Counted from the first letter of the stretch, positions 19,330 through 30,900 are shown. The stretch: DNA of 64,000 nt from Bacteroidota bacterium (GCA_018700895.1 JABIUV010000026.1:62001-126000), one strand, 5' to 3'. Notes: a model not told the origin generated them from the sequence alone. Translations and numbers: made by a program.

Positions 19330-20241
19330 GTGAGGAGAGTTTTCGAAAAACTTTTAAGCTATGTCGAAATATCGAATTTTGAAAGAGGAGGGCTTATGGC
19401 TCTCCTCTTTTCGTTGCTATTGGTTTCGGCTTATTACTACTACAAAAATAGCAGAGCTGCTGAACCACTCTATATAGATGAAACTGCCCTTGCCGCGTTT
19501 AGAAAACAAGTAGATAGTACTTTTGCTAAAGAAAAAGAGGATTACACCTATGGCGATAAACCCAATGCTAAAGTAGTAATGCCTGTTCGTCTTTTTAATC
19601 CCAATGCAGGTACAGCTTCAGCGTTGCAAAATAAAGGCGTCCCAAGATATATAGCTCAAGCAATAGTGAAATATCGCAATGCCGGAGGTAAGTTTAGATA
19701 TAAGTCTGATCTGGCTAAGCTTTATGTAATAGATGAGCAGCGTTACTACACTCTGGAACCTTATATAGATTTACCTGTCAAACCTAAGCGGGTAGTTTCA
19801 GATTCAAAGGAAGAAATATTTAAGAAGGATAGCGTGGTGGCTAGGAGGCCTATTGACATAAATACGGTGAGTGCTTCAGATTTGGAAAAACTGAGTGGAA
19901 TTGGTTCGTTTTACGCTCAAAAAATCACGGAGTATCTGGATAAGTTAGGCGGCTTTGTAAGTAGTGAACAACTCAATGAGGTGTTTGGAATGCGACCAGA
20001 GTCGGTTGATCAAATATCATCCTATTTTGAATATGGTGAAAATATTAAACAGAAGCATACCAACAGTGCTGGTTTTAAAGATTTAGTGGCCCACCCTTAC
20101 CTCACTTATAATGAAGTAAAAGCTATTGTAAATTACAGAGAGCAACACGACGGGTTTCATTCGGTATCTGAAATAATGACTCTTCATATTTTCAAGGGGA
20201 AAGACACTAGTCGCTTAATTCCTTATTTAGACCTAAACTAA
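19330..20241 (+). CDS. Helix-hairpin-helix (ComEA-like) protein with N-terminal TM segment; GTG start
   Basis: Repeated HhH motifs: FNPNAGTASALQNKGVPRYIAQAIVKYR, DINTVSASDLEKLSGIGSFYAQKITEY, HPYLTYNEVKAIVNYRE. Confidence 0.82.
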   Translation: MRRVFEKLLSYVEISNFERGGLMALLFSLLLVSAYYYYKNSRAAEPLYIDETALAAFRKQVDSTFAKEKEDYTYGDKPNAKVVMPVRLFNPNAGTASALQNKGVPRYIAQAIVKYRNAGGKFRYKSDLAKLYVIDEQRYYTLEPYIDLPVKPKRVVSDSKEEIFKKDSVVARRPIDINTVSASDLEKLSGIGSFYAQKITEYLDKLGGFVSSEQLNEVFGMRPESVDQISSYFEYGENIKQKHTNSAGFKDLVAHPYLTYNEVKAIVNYREQHDGFHSVSEIMTLHIFKGKDTSRLIPYLDLN

Positions 20242-20296
20242 TTGGCTTTGAGCTTTTGTAGTAGGTATACTTGTATGCTTCTAAGAAGGAAATACA

Positions 20297-21436
20297 ATGA
20301 ACTTTATACACTCCGAAACACAAGAAATGATAAGACAAGCAGCTAGCGATTTTGCTACTAAGCATATAAGACCCCACGTAATGGAATGGGATGAGTCGCA
20401 GCATTTCCCTAGAGATTTATTTACCAAAATGGGTGAACAGGGGTTTATGGGTATCTTGGTGCCAGAAGAGTACGGAGGGTCCGGTTTAGGCTATTATGAG
20501 TACGCCGCCGTAGTAGATGAGATAGCTCAGGTATGTGGTTCGATTGGGCTCTCTACTGCAGCTCATAATTCGTTGTGTACGGGACATATATTATATCACG
20601 CTAATGAGGCTCAAAAACAAAAATATTTGCCAAAACTAGCTTCAGGAGAGCACTTAGGTGCTTGGGGACTTACAGAGCCCAATACTGGGAGCGATGCCCT
20701 ACGAATGAAAACCGTAGCCAAAAAAGTAGATGGTGGTTGGATGATTAATGGAGCTAAGAACTGGATAACACACGGAATTTCGGGAGATATTGCCGTAGTG
20801 CTTGCCCGCACGGGTGAGTTGCTCGACAGTAGAGGTATATCTGCCTTTATAGTGGAACGTGGCACTCTAGGTTTCAAAGGGGGTAAAAAAGAAAATAAAC
20901 TCGGTATGCGAGCATCCGAAACAGCCGAAATGATTTTCGAAGATTGCTTTGTACCAGACGAAAACTTGATAGGATTAGAGGGCGAGGGGTTTATACAAGC
21001 GATGAAAATACTTGATGGAGGACGAATTTCTATCGCAGCATTGTCGTTGGGTATTGCAAAAGGAGCCTACAAAGCTGCATTGGCATACAGTCAGGAGCGA
21101 GAGCAGTTTGGTAAATCTATTTCAGAATTTCAAGGCATTAGTTTCAAACTAGCAGATATGGCCACAGAGCTAGAGGCCTCTCAGCTATTGATAGATCAAT
21201 CATGCTTTTTGAAAAACGAAGACTTGCCTATGACCAAAGAAAGTGCAATGGCTAAATACTACGCATCAGAAGTGGCGGTAAAATCAAGTACGGAAGCTGT
21301 GCAGATATTTGGCGGATACGGCTATACGAAGGATTTTCCGGTAGAGAAATACTATAGAGACAGTAAGCTTTGCACTATAGGAGAGGGTACCTCCGAGATA
21401 CAAAAAATCGTAATATCTCGACAGATATTAAAATGA
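20297..21436 (+). CDS. Acyl-CoA dehydrogenase
   Basis: [70 protein letters not shown]. Confidence 0.95.
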   Translation: MNFIHSETQEMIRQAASDFATKHIRPHVMEWDESQHFPRDLFTKMGEQGFMGILVPEEYGGSGLGYYEYAAVVDEIAQVCGSIGLSTAAHNSLCTGHILYHANEAQKQKYLPKLASGEHLGAWGLTEPNTGSDALRMKTVAKKVDGGWMINGAKNWITHGISGDIAVVLARTGELLDSRGISAFIVERGTLGFKGGKKENKLGMRASETAEMIFEDCFVPDENLIGLEGEGFIQAMKILDGGRISIAALSLGIAKGAYKAALAYSQEREQFGKSISEFQGISFKLADMATELEASQLLIDQSCFLKNEDLPMTKESAMAKYYASEVAVKSSTEAVQIFGGYGYTKDFPVEKYYRDSKLCTIGEGTSEIQKIVISRQILK

Positions 21437-21462
21437 TGTAGTGCATTTGATAAAATTAGTAT

Positions 21463-21470
21463 TAATTTTG
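21463..21470 (+). promoter_or_regulatory. Candidate Bacteroidota -7 box (TAnnTTTG) upstream of rpsU
   Basis: taattttg, 17 nt before the rpsU ATG; no well-spaced -33 element identified. Confidence 0.5.
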
Positions 21471-21487
21471 CACTCCTTTTATAAAAC

Positions 21488-21676
21488 ATGTTACTAATAA
21501 ATCTAAAAGATACCGATACGATAGACAAGGCTCTAAAAAAGTATAAGAAGAAGTTTGAAAAAACTGGAGTTATCAAAGAGCTTAGAGAAAGACAGCAGTT
21601 TACAAAGCCATCTGTAACAAGAAGAAAGCAGATCATCAAAGCTAAGTACAAGCAGTCGCTCAATAATCCTAAGTAA
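21488..21676 (+). CDS. rpsU: 30S ribosomal protein S21 (bS21)
   Basis: MLLINLKDTDTIDKALKKYKKKFEKTGVIKELRERQQFTKPSVTRRKQI. Confidence 0.92.
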   Translation: MLLINLKDTDTIDKALKKYKKKFEKTGVIKELRERQQFTKPSVTRRKQIIKAKYKQSLNNPK

Positions 21677-21738
21677 TCATAGTCCTAATCAGGAGGCTGG
21701 AGACTATTCCAAAAGAATAGTGTACTTTAGTCGTTCGT

Positions 21739-22626
21739 ATGAGCGAATCTCTTGATTACATAGAGACATTTTATAACTACCTTCTCAAGGAGCGTAGTTA
21801 TAGTAGTAATACTGCTGTGGCATACCGTAAGGATGTCGAGCAGTATTTTTTGTTTACAGAAAGTTGGGACGTAGTCCCCGAAGTAAAACAAGTGCGAAAA
21901 TGGGTCCGCCAATTGATGCAGGATAGATTGAGCGAGAAATCAGTACACCGCAAAGTGAGCTCTGTAAGGGCGTATGCAGATTTCCTTTACCGCACTAATA
22001 TTATACAGGAGATACCTTCACTCACGCTCCAACTCCCCAAAATAAAAAAACGCATACCTGTATATATAAAAGAAGACGAGCTCAATGTGATGCTCAATAA
22101 TCTAGAGGACCAAGCGGTCGATTATGAATCTACTTTGGCTTATTGCCTGATTACCACCTTTTACCATACTGGCTTAAGACGGTCAGAACTTGTGAATTTG
22201 CTTTCGGACGATGTTTATCTTCACAAGAAAGAACTCAAAGTATTAGGCAAAGGAAATAAGGAGCGAATTGTACCTATTAGTAATGAGTTAAAACAGGTGT
22301 TTGAACGATATTTACGTGTCAAAGGTGAGGAGATAGGAGATACTAAATTATTTTTTTGTAACTTCGGAGGAACGAAATTGAAAGAAAAATGGGTGTATTC
22401 CTTAGTGAACGCTTTACTCTCGCAAACAACTGGCGAAAAAAAGAGCCCGCATATACTTAGGCATAGTTTTGCAACGCATTTGTTGCAAAATGGGGCGGAT
22501 ATTAACTCCATAAGAGAGTTGCTAGGGCACAGCAGCCTAAGCTCTACACAGATATATGCACATAATGATATAAAGAGACTCAAAGAGGTTTATCGAGATG
22601 CACATCCGTTTTCTGACGATAAATGA
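21739..22626 (+). CDS. xerC: Tyrosine recombinase XerC/XerD family
   Basis: HTGLRRSELVNL, PHILRHSFATHLLQNGADINSIRELLGHSSLSSTQIYAH catalytic R-H-R-H-Y. Confidence 0.92.
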   Translation: MSESLDYIETFYNYLLKERSYSSNTAVAYRKDVEQYFLFTESWDVVPEVKQVRKWVRQLMQDRLSEKSVHRKVSSVRAYADFLYRTNIIQEIPSLTLQLPKIKKRIPVYIKEDELNVMLNNLEDQAVDYESTLAYCLITTFYHTGLRRSELVNLLSDDVYLHKKELKVLGKGNKERIVPISNELKQVFERYLRVKGEEIGDTKLFFCNFGGTKLKEKWVYSLVNALLSQTTGEKKSPHILRHSFATHLLQNGADINSIRELLGHSSLSSTQIYAHNDIKRLKEVYRDAHPFSDDK

Positions 22627-22655
22627 AACATTAACCATTAAAACAGAACACAATT

Positions 22656-22955
22656 ATGAACACAGAGATTCAAGCTATTCATTTTAAAGCAGATCAGAAG
22701 CTAAAAGACTTTGTAGATATTAAACTCCAAAAACTAGAAACATTTTATGAAGACATTATAGATGCACAAGTTTTTTTGAAAATAGAAAACACTAGTGTGA
22801 AGGAAAATAAGATCGTAGAGATAAAACTTAATGCCAAGCACAATACCTTTATACAAAAAGAAACATCCATTACCTTCGAGGCTGCTACTGATATAGCGTT
22901 AGAAGCACTGAAAGTGCAGCTCAAAAGACATAAAGGAAAGCTAGCGGAACACTGA
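22656..22955 (+). CDS. hpf: Ribosome hibernation-promoting factor (HPF/RaiA family)
   Basis: MNTEIQAIHFKADQKLKDFVDIKLQKLETFYEDIIDAQVFLKIE... short S30AE domain. Confidence 0.88.
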   Translation: MNTEIQAIHFKADQKLKDFVDIKLQKLETFYEDIIDAQVFLKIENTSVKENKIVEIKLNAKHNTFIQKETSITFEAATDIALEALKVQLKRHKGKLAEH

Positions 22956-23021
22956 TTTAGTGGTATTTTCGGAATACGAGACTCAAAGACAAAAAAAACC
23001 ATAGATTTTTTTACCAAAGCA

Positions 23022-23051
23022 TTTGCACTTGTAAAAAAATTACTACCTTTG
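23022..23051 (+). promoter_or_regulatory. Bacteroidota promoter for the tRNA/tuf operon
   Basis: tttg-N18-tacctttg matches TTTG-N~19-TAnnTTTG; 73 nt before the first tRNA. Confidence 0.7.
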
Positions 23052-23124
23052 CCCACCTTAAAATAAGCAGGGATTATAAAAAGTATAATGTTCTTTGAAT
23101 CAACCCGCTCATTTTAAACATATT

Positions 23125-23197
23125 GCCGCCTTAGCTCAGTTGGTAGAGCAGCTGATTTGTAATCAGCCGGTCGTTGGTTCGAGTCCAATAGGCGGCT
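23125..23197 (+). tRNA. tRNA-Thr (anticodon TGT)
   Basis: Cloverleaf; acceptor gccgcct/aggcggc; anticodon loop tttgtaa; T-loop ggttcgagtcc. Confidence 0.95.
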
Positions 23198-23210
23198 CTT
23201 TTTTTTATAT

Positions 23211-23294
23211 GGGGAGATACCAGAGCGGTCAAATGGGGCAGACTGTAAATCTGCTGCTTCGGCTACGTAGGTTCGAATCCTACTCTCCCCACCA
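23211..23294 (+). tRNA. tRNA-Tyr (anticodon GTA), class II long variable arm, encoded CCA
   Basis: Acceptor ggggaga/tctcccc; anticodon loop actgtaaat; CCA at 23292-23294. Confidence 0.95.
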
Positions 23295-23318
23295 TAAAAA
23301 ATAAAGTAATATGTATAT

Positions 23319-23391
23319 GCGGGAGTAGCTCAGTTGGTAGAGCGACAGCCTTCCAAGCTGTAGGTCGCGGGTTCGAGCCTCGTCTCCCGCT
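23319..23391 (+). tRNA. tRNA-Gly (anticodon TCC)
   Basis: Acceptor gcgggag/ctcccgc; anticodon loop cttccaa. Confidence 0.95.
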
Positions 23392-23537
23392 CAATGCTTT
23401 TGAGTGAAAGCTCTGAAGCGTGCAATTTCCTTTTATAAGGTCCTTGCATTTTTTTAGTTTGGGCTAATTGGTGGTTTGTGCATTGCCTTTCTGCTTTATA
23501 CCTTAGATACATATTGTTTGTTTATGTAAGCAAATAA

Positions 23538-23612
23538 GCCGACGTAGCTCAGGGGTAGAGCGTTTCCTTGGTAAGGAAGAGGTCGTGAGTTCAATTCTCA
23601 TCGTTGGCTCCA
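23538..23612 (+). tRNA. tRNA-Thr (anticodon GGT), encoded CCA
   Basis: Acceptor gccgacg/cgttggc; anticodon loop ttggtaa; CCA at 23610-23612. Confidence 0.95.
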
Positions 23613-23647
23613 CATTTATTAAAAAGAAAGAATAATTAATTTTAATC

Positions 23648-24835
23648 ATGTCAAAAGCAACATTTGATCGTTCGAAAGAACACGTAAACATTGGAACTAT
23701 TGGACACGTAGATCACGGTAAAACTACCTTGACTGCAGCCATTAGTTCTGTACTGTCTAATCAAGGATTGGCAGAAAAAACAGATTTCGGTACTATCGAT
23801 TCTGCTCCAGAGGAAAAAGAAAGAGGTATCACCATTAACACTGCTCACATTGAGTATCAAACAGAAGCAAGACACTACGCACACGTAGATTGTCCTGGTC
23901 ACGCGGATTATGTAAAAAACATGGTCACGGGTGCTGCTCAAATGGATGGTGCTATACTTGTAGTTGCGGCTACTGATGGTCCTATGCCACAAACTAAAGA
24001 GCATATCCTTCTTGCTAGACAAGTTGGGGTGCCTAGATTAGTTGTTTTCATGAACAAAGTTGATATGGTAGATGACGAAGAGCTTCTAGAACTTGTTGAG
24101 ATTGAAATAAGAGAACTTTTAGGTTTCTATGAGTTTGACGAAGATAACACTCCTATCATTCAAGGATCTGCATTAGGTGCATTGAACGGCGATGATAAGT
24201 GGGTTGCTACTGTTCAGGAATTGATGAATGCTGTTGATTCTTGGATACCAGTTCCTCCACGTTTGACTGATCAGCCTTTCCTAATGCCAGTAGAGGATGT
24301 ATTCTCTATCACTGGTCGTGGTACGGTAGCTACAGGTAGAATAGAAAGAGGTATTATCAATGTAGGTGATGCAGTTGATATTGTAGGTATGGGTGCAGAA
24401 GATATGAAGTCTGTATGTACAGGAGTTGAGATGTTTAGAAAACTTCTAGACAGAGGGCAAGCTGGTGATAATGCTGGTATCCTTCTTAGAGGTATTGACA
24501 AAACAGATATCAAGAGGGGTATGGTAATCGTAGCTCCAGGTTCTGTTACTCCACATACTGAGTTCAAGGCTGAGATCTATGTATTGTCAAAAGAAGAAGG
24601 TGGACGTCACACTCCATTCTTTAATAAGTATCGTCCACAGTTCTACTTCAGAACTACTGACGTAACTGGTGAGATCAAACTTCCAGAGGGTACTGAAATG
24701 GTAATGCCAGGTGATAACGTAAGTATCACTGTTGAGCTTATCAATGCAGTAGCAATGGAAAAAGGGCTTAAGTTCGCTATCCGTGAAGGTGGTAGAACAG
24801 TAGGTGCTGGTCAAGTTACTGAAATAATCAAGTAA
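23648..24835 (+). CDS. tuf: Elongation factor Tu
   Basis: [37 protein letters not shown]; 395 aa. Confidence 0.99.
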   Translation: MSKATFDRSKEHVNIGTIGHVDHGKTTLTAAISSVLSNQGLAEKTDFGTIDSAPEEKERGITINTAHIEYQTEARHYAHVDCPGHADYVKNMVTGAAQMDGAILVVAATDGPMPQTKEHILLARQVGVPRLVVFMNKVDMVDDEELLELVEIEIRELLGFYEFDEDNTPIIQGSALGALNGDDKWVATVQELMNAVDSWIPVPPRLTDQPFLMPVEDVFSITGRGTVATGRIERGIINVGDAVDIVGMGAEDMKSVCTGVEMFRKLLDRGQAGDNAGILLRGIDKTDIKRGMVIVAPGSVTPHTEFKAEIYVLSKEEGGRHTPFFNKYRPQFYFRTTDVTGEIKLPEGTEMVMPGDNVSITVELINAVAMEKGLKFAIREGGRTVGAGQVTEIIK

Positions 24836-24852
24836 TAATATATAAGGCACAA

Positions 24853-24926
24853 ACGGGTGTAGCTCAGCTGGCCAGAGCACTGGTCTCCAAAACCAGGTGT
24901 CGGGAGTTCGAATCTCTCCACCCGTG
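24853..24926 (+). tRNA. tRNA-Trp (anticodon CCA)
   Basis: Acceptor acgggtg/cacccgt; anticodon loop ctccaaa. Confidence 0.95.
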
Positions 24927-24939
24927 CAATTAACAAATA

Positions 24940-25137
24940 ATGAGTAGGATAGTAGAAATTTGGAAGGAGACAACTGACGAGTTGGTAAACAAGGTTACTT
25001 GGCCAACTTGGACAGAATTAAGAAGCAGTACCATAATTGTGGTCATAGCTTCCATTCTTTTTGCTCTTGTAATAATGCTTATAGATAAAGCATTTGGAGC
25101 ATTTATGAATGATTTCCTTTACAAAATAGTAGAGTAA
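24940..25137 (+). CDS. secE: Preprotein translocase subunit SecE
   Basis: WKETTDELVNKVTWPTWTELRSSTIIVVIASILFALVIMLID; between tRNA-Trp and nusG. Confidence 0.93.
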   Translation: MSRIVEIWKETTDELVNKVTWPTWTELRSSTIIVVIASILFALVIMLIDKAFGAFMNDFLYKIVE

Positions 25138-25159
25138 GTTTTAAGGACGATAAAAAGTA

Positions 25160-25717
25160 ATGTTTAGCGAAAAAACAGTTCAAGACGAGTTTAGATGGTA
25201 CGTAGTGCGTGCTATAAGTGGCTCGGAGAAGAAAGTGAAGTCCATAATAGAGTCTGAGCTTGCGTACGCTAAACTTACGAAGTACGTTCCCGAGATACTT
25301 ATACCTACCCAGAAAGTTTTTGAAATTAAAAACGGAAAGAAAACTTCGAAGGAGAAGAGCTACTTCCCAGGATATATATTGATACATGCTCATCTAGTTG
25401 GGGAGGTAGTGCCTACTATTCGTGCCGTAAATGGTGTCGTGGGTTTTCTTGGTCAGGATGGAGAACCTGTGCCTATGAGACAAAGCGAAGTGAATCGAAT
25501 CTTCGGACAAGTTGATGAAAGCAACCAAGAAGGTGAAAGTGCTGTTAATCCTTATATCGTAGGAGAGTTTGTGAAAGTGACCGATGGTCCGTTTACGGGC
25601 TTTAGCGGAGTAATTGAAGAGGTGAACGAAGAGAAGAAGAAATTGAAAGTGATGGTGAAAATTTTCGGAAGAAAAACACCATTAGAACTAAATTACATAC
25701 AAGTAGAAAAAGAATAA
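25160..25717 (+). CDS. nusG: Transcription termination/antitermination protein NusG
   Basis: [53 protein letters not shown]. Confidence 0.96.
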   Translation: MFSEKTVQDEFRWYVVRAISGSEKKVKSIIESELAYAKLTKYVPEILIPTQKVFEIKNGKKTSKEKSYFPGYILIHAHLVGEVVPTIRAVNGVVGFLGQDGEPVPMRQSEVNRIFGQVDESNQEGESAVNPYIVGEFVKVTDGPFTGFSGVIEEVNEEKKKLKVMVKIFGRKTPLELNYIQVEKE

Positions 25718-25722
25718 GCTTT

Positions 25723-26166
25723 ATGGCTAAGCAAATAAAAGGTTACGTAAAATTACAGGTAAAAGGTGGAGCGGCAAATCCTGCACCTCCGGTAGGTCCA
25801 GCACTAGGTGCCAAAGGTGTAAATATCATGGATTTCTGTAAGCAGTTCAATGGTAGAACCCAAGACAAGGCTGGTAAAACATTGCCAGTTGTTATCACGG
25901 TATATCAAGATAATTCATTTGATTTTATCATCAAAACTCCTCCAGCGGCAGCTCAGATACTTGAGTCAACCAAAAAGAAGAGTGGATCTGCTGAGCCAAA
26001 TAGGGTAAAGGTAGCTAGTATGACTTGGGATCAAGTAAAGGCTATCGCTGAAGATAAAATGTCTGACTTAAATGCAATGACTGTAGGGTCTGCCATGAAA
26101 ATGGTAGCGGGTACTGCACGTAGTATGGGCGTAACTGTTACCGGACAGTTTCCGGAAGATAACTAG
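25723..26166 (+). CDS. rplK: 50S ribosomal protein L11
   Basis: [39 protein letters not shown]. Confidence 0.98.
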   Translation: MAKQIKGYVKLQVKGGAANPAPPVGPALGAKGVNIMDFCKQFNGRTQDKAGKTLPVVITVYQDNSFDFIIKTPPAAAQILESTKKKSGSAEPNRVKVASMTWDQVKAIAEDKMSDLNAMTVGSAMKMVAGTARSMGVTVTGQFPEDN

Positions 26167-26184
26167 GTTTATCGATTATAAACA

Positions 26185-26880
26185 ATGGGAAAATTAACAA
26201 AGAAAAGAAAAGAGGCTTTATCTAAATATGATAAGGATGCTCTTTACAGTCTTAAAGAGGCGTCGGAAATTGTGAAGAAAATCACAAATGCAAAATTCGA
26301 TTCTTCCGTAGACGTAGACGTGAAATTGGGTGTAGACCCAAGACAAGCAAATCAGATGGTAAGGGGTACTACCTCATTACCACACGGTATCGGTAAAGAA
26401 GTAAGAGTACTTGCTCTTGTTACTCCAGATAAGGAGCAAGAGGCTAAGGATGCTGGAGCCGACTTTGTAGGTTTGGATGAATACGTAACTAAGATAGAAG
26501 GCGGATGGCTTGATATTGATGTAATTATCACCATGCCTGCTGTAATGGGTAAAATTGGTAGGCTTGGACGTGTTTTAGGGCCGAGAAACTTAATGCCTAA
26601 TCCCAAAAGTGGAACAGTTACCATGGATATAGGGAAAGCTGTGACAGAAATCAAAGCAGGTAAGATTGATTTTAAAGTAGACAAGACGGGAATTATACAC
26701 ACAAGTGTAGGTAAGGTTTCTTTTGATGCGGATAAAATCTATGATAACGCAAAAGAATTGATAGATACACTCAACAGATTGAAACCAAGCTCAGCAAAAG
26801 GATTGTATTTTCAGAGTATAACATTATCTAGTACTATGAGCCCAGGCATCAAAGTAGATACTAAGGCATTAACTGTATAA
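26185..26880 (+). CDS. rplA: 50S ribosomal protein L1
   Basis: [47 protein letters not shown]. Confidence 0.98.
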   Translation: MGKLTKKRKEALSKYDKDALYSLKEASEIVKKITNAKFDSSVDVDVKLGVDPRQANQMVRGTTSLPHGIGKEVRVLALVTPDKEQEAKDAGADFVGLDEYVTKIEGGWLDIDVIITMPAVMGKIGRLGRVLGPRNLMPNPKSGTVTMDIGKAVTEIKAGKIDFKVDKTGIIHTSVGKVSFDADKIYDNAKELIDTLNRLKPSSAKGLYFQSITLSSTMSPGIKVDTKALTV

Positions 26881-26899
26881 CCATTTAAAGAGTACAGAA

Positions 26900-27421
26900 A
26901 TGAACAAAAACGAAAAAAATGTAATAATAGATGAGTTGGTAGGCAACTTGAAAGAATATCAGTTTGTATATGTAACTGATAGTTCGAACCTATCTGCAAA
27001 TTCTAATAACAATTTGAGAAAGTTGTTACATAAAAACGGAGTTAAAATGCAGGTGATCAAAAATACTTTTGTACACCAGGCGTTAGAGAAAAGCGGCACC
27101 GAGTGGGGCGAGCTTAAAGACACGTTAAAAGGAACTACGGCACTCTTATTTGCTTCCAACCCGAAAGCACCTGCTATCGCGATAAAAGAGTTCCGCAAAA
27201 AGAGCGATAGACCGTTACTTAAAGGTGCTTACATTGACTCTGACATTTTCATTGGCGATGACCAACTAGGAGCTCTAGTTGATCTGAAGACAAGAGAAGA
27301 ACTTGTTGGAGAAATCATCGGACTGTTACGTTCGCCAGCAAACAACGTTGTATCTGCACTTCAATCAGGTGGAAATACAATCGCAGGATTGCTTAAGACG
27401 CTTTCAGAAAGAGAAAATTAA
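26900..27421 (+). CDS. rplJ: 50S ribosomal protein L10
   Basis: Position and L10 fold motifs (LRKLLHKNGVKMQVIKNTFVHQALEK). Confidence 0.96.
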   Translation: MNKNEKNVIIDELVGNLKEYQFVYVTDSSNLSANSNNNLRKLLHKNGVKMQVIKNTFVHQALEKSGTEWGELKDTLKGTTALLFASNPKAPAIAIKEFRKKSDRPLLKGAYIDSDIFIGDDQLGALVDLKTREELVGEIIGLLRSPANNVVSALQSGGNTIAGLLKTLSEREN

Positions 27422-27457
27422 TTTATTACTAAAAACAAATTTTAAACAAAACAAACA

Positions 27458-27835
27458 ATGGCTGACATTAAAAAATTAGCAGAAGAATTGGTTAATCTTT
27501 CAGTGAAAGATGTAAACGAATTGGCTACTATACTTAAAGATGAGTATGGTATTGAGCCAGCAGCAGCTCCAGTTGCAGTAGCAGCAGGACCAGCAGGTGG
27601 TAGTGATGCAGCAGCAGAGGAGCAAACAGAATTTACTGTAATCCTTAAAGCGGCTGGTGCTTCTAAGTTAAACGTAGTTAAAGCAGTAAAAACTTTGACT
27701 GGATTAGGACTTAAAGAAGCAAAAGAACTTGTAGATTCAGCTCCGAAAGAGGTTAAAGAAAATGTTTCGAAAGACGAAGCAGATGCTTTGAAAACAGCCT
27801 TAGAAGAAGCAGGAGCTGAAGTTGAGCTTAAGTAA
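27458..27835 (+). CDS. rplL: 50S ribosomal protein L7/L12
   Basis: EKTEFTVIL-type C-domain: [45 protein letters not shown]. Confidence 0.98.
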   Translation: MADIKKLAEELVNLSVKDVNELATILKDEYGIEPAAAPVAVAAGPAGGSDAAAEEQTEFTVILKAAGASKLNVVKAVKTLTGLGLKEAKELVDSAPKEVKENVSKDEADALKTALEEAGAEVELK

Positions 27836-27854
27836 TTTATACAAATAAACGTAT

Positions 27855-27886
27855 CAAAAGACCCCTGGTTTACAGTGGGTCTTTTG
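27855..27886 (+). terminator. Stem-loop in the rplL-rpoB intergenic region (attenuator/partial terminator)
   Basis: caaaagaccc...gggtcttttg 10-bp perfect stem with inner ctg/cag, then ttttt-rich tract. Confidence 0.75.
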
Positions 27887-27934
27887 GTGTTTTTATAATT
27901 TTAATATTCCGTTAACATCAAACATTTAATAACC

Positions 27935-30900
27935 TTGTCATCAAAATATAACGAAAGAATTAATTTTGGGAGAATCGCGAAAGTGATTGATTACCCAGAT
28001 TTCTTAGATGTACAGCTGAAGTCTTTCCAAGAGTTCTTCCAGCTTCAGACGTCGTCTGAAGACCGCAAATTTGAAGGTTTGTTTAAAGTTTTTAGTGAAA
28101 ATTTTCCAATCACTGATACTCGTAACATCTTCGTACTTGAATTTCTTGATTACTTCGTAGATCCACCGCGATACACCATACAAGAGTGTATTGAGCGTGG
28201 ACTGACCCATGCAGTGCCACTTAAGGCTAAGCTTAAATTAAGCTGTAATGATGCGGAGCACGAAGATTTTGAGACAGTAGTTCAAGACGTGTACTTGGGT
28301 ACACTGCCATATATGACGCCCACAGGTTCGTTCATTATCAATGGTGCTGAGCGAGTAATTGTATCGCAACTACACCGTTCTCCTGGGGTATTCTTCGGAC
28401 AGAGTTACCACACAAACGGAACAAAATTATATTCTGCCAGAATTATACCTTTCAAGGGTAGCTGGATAGAATTTGCTACGGACGTGAACAACGTAATGTA
28501 TGCATATATTGACCGTAAAAAGAAATTCCCGGTGACTACATTGCTTAGAGCAATAGGTTACGAGACGGATAAAGATATTTTGGACTTATTTGGCCTTGCT
28601 GAAGAGGTGAAAGTAACCAAAGCTGGTCTTAAGAAAATAATGGGTCGCAGACTAGCGGCTAGAGTACTTCGCTCTTGGATAGAGGATTTTGTGGATGAGG
28701 ATACGGGAGAAGTTGTATCTATCGAAAGAAACGAAGTAGTGATCGAGCGTGATACCGTACTGGAGGAAGCTCATATGGAAGAGATTATTGAGTCTGGTGT
28801 TAAGACAATAATCTTAAGTAAAGAAAATGATGACAAGAATGATTTCCAAATCATTTTAAACACGCTTCAAAAAGATACTTCTAACTCAGGTAAAGAAGCA
28901 GTAGAGCATATCTATAGACAATTACGTAACACCGATCCACCTGATGAGGAAACTGCTCGAGGTATCATTGAGCGTTTGTTCTTCTCAGATAAAAGATATG
29001 ATCTTGGAGAAGTAGGTAGATACAGAATCAATAAAAAATTAGGTTTTGGTGCCGAGAAAGAGAATCGTGTACTTACTAATGAGGATATTATATCTATTAT
29101 TCAGTACCTCATAGAGTTGGTAAATTCACGTACAGATGTGGATGACATTGACCACTTGAGTAACAGACGTGTTAGAACAGTTGGAGAGCAGCTTTACAAC
29201 CAATTTGGTGTAGGTCTGGCTCGTATGGCTCGTACTATTCGTGAGCGAATGAATATCAGAGATAATGAAGTATTTACTCCAACAGATTTGGTAAATGCTC
29301 GTACATTGTCTTCTGTAATTAACTCATTCTTCGGTACGAATCAGTTATCTCAGTTTATGGATCAAACCAATCCACTCGCAGAGGTAACTCACAAACGTAG
29401 AATGTCTGCTTTAGGTCCAGGTGGATTGAGTAGAGAGAGAGCTGGTTTTGAGGTGAGGGATGTTCATTATACGCACTATGGTCGTCTTTGTACAATTGAG
29501 ACTCCTGAGGGGCCAAACATTGGTCTAATATCTTCACTTTGTGTTCACGCAAAAATCAATAATCTTGGTTTTATAGAAACACCTTATCGTAAGGTAGAAA
29601 ACGGAAAAATCAAAATTGATGAAGATGTAGTTTACCTAAGTGCTGAAGAAGAAGATAACAACGTTATTGCTCAGGCAAATTCTCCTTTTGATAAGAAAGG
29701 TAACTTGACTAATAATCTTGTGAAAGCTCGTTTTGAAGGTGATTTCCCAATAGAGGATAAAAAGAAGATCAACTATATGGACGTAGCTCCAAATCAGATT
29801 GTATCTATAGCAGCTTCGTTGATTCCATTCTTGGAGCACGATGATGCTAACCGTGCACTGATGGGATCGAATATGCAGCGTCAAGCAGTACCAATCATGA
29901 ACCCGGAAGCTCCTATTGTGGGTACAGGTCTTGAAGCTCAAGTAGCCAAAGATTCTAGAACACAATTATTGGCAGAAGGAACAGGTACGGTAGAATATGT
30001 AGATGCAGATGAAATACGCATCAAGTATGACTTGACTGACGATGATATGTTGGCGAGTTTTATTGGCGATACTAAATCATACTATCTTACTAAATTTAGA
30101 AGAACAAACCAGAATATGACGGTAAACCTTAGACCACTTGTGGTAAAAGGTGATAAAGTGGTAAATGGTCAGGTACTAAGTGAAGGTTATGGTACTCAAG
30201 GTGGCGAATTGGCCCTTGGTAGAAATCTTAAAGTGGCATTTATGCCTTGGCAAGGATATAACTTTGAAGATGCGATTGTGATTTCGGAGAAGGTAGTAAA
30301 GGATGATTACTTTACATCTATTCACATCACAGAGCACGATGTAGAAGTAAGGGATACCAAAAGAGGTATAGAGGAACTTACCAATGATATTCCAAATGTA
30401 AGTGAGGAAGCGACAAAGAACCTTGACGAAAACGGACTTATACGTGTAGGTGCCAGAATCAAAGAAGGGGACATTTTGATAGGTAAGATTACGCCAAAAG
30501 GTGAGTCTGAACCTTCTCCAGAAGAAAAACTTCTTAGAGCGATATTTGGGGACAAAGCTGGTGATGTAAAGGATGCTTCTCTGAAAGCAACGCCATCTAA
30601 AGAAGGTGTAGTGGTAGCTAAGCAATTATTTGTTCGTAGAAAGAAAGATAGAGCAAACAAAGCCGAAGACAAGACGAAACTTACTAAACTTGAAAATGAG
30701 CATTTAGGTGAGTTGGATAAATTAAGAGCACTGCTTCTAGAGAAACTTTATAAAATAGTAAGCGGCAAAACTTCGGCAGGTGTACAGAATGTATATTATG
30801 AGGATGTAATACCTAAAGGAACTAAGTTCACACTGAAGAATCTTGCTACTATTGATTTTGCGACAGTGTCTTACAATAATTGGACATCTGACAATGCGAA

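Noticed and set aside
23095-23691. ORFs 23095-23304 (+), 23330-23512 (-), 23503-23691 (-)
   Set aside because: They overlap tRNA genes; translations contain tRNA-derived artefacts (e.g. QLVEQLICNQPVVGSSPIGG).
24587-24973. 128-aa minus-strand ORF
   Set aside because: Spans tRNA-Trp and the end of tuf in antisense; artefactual.
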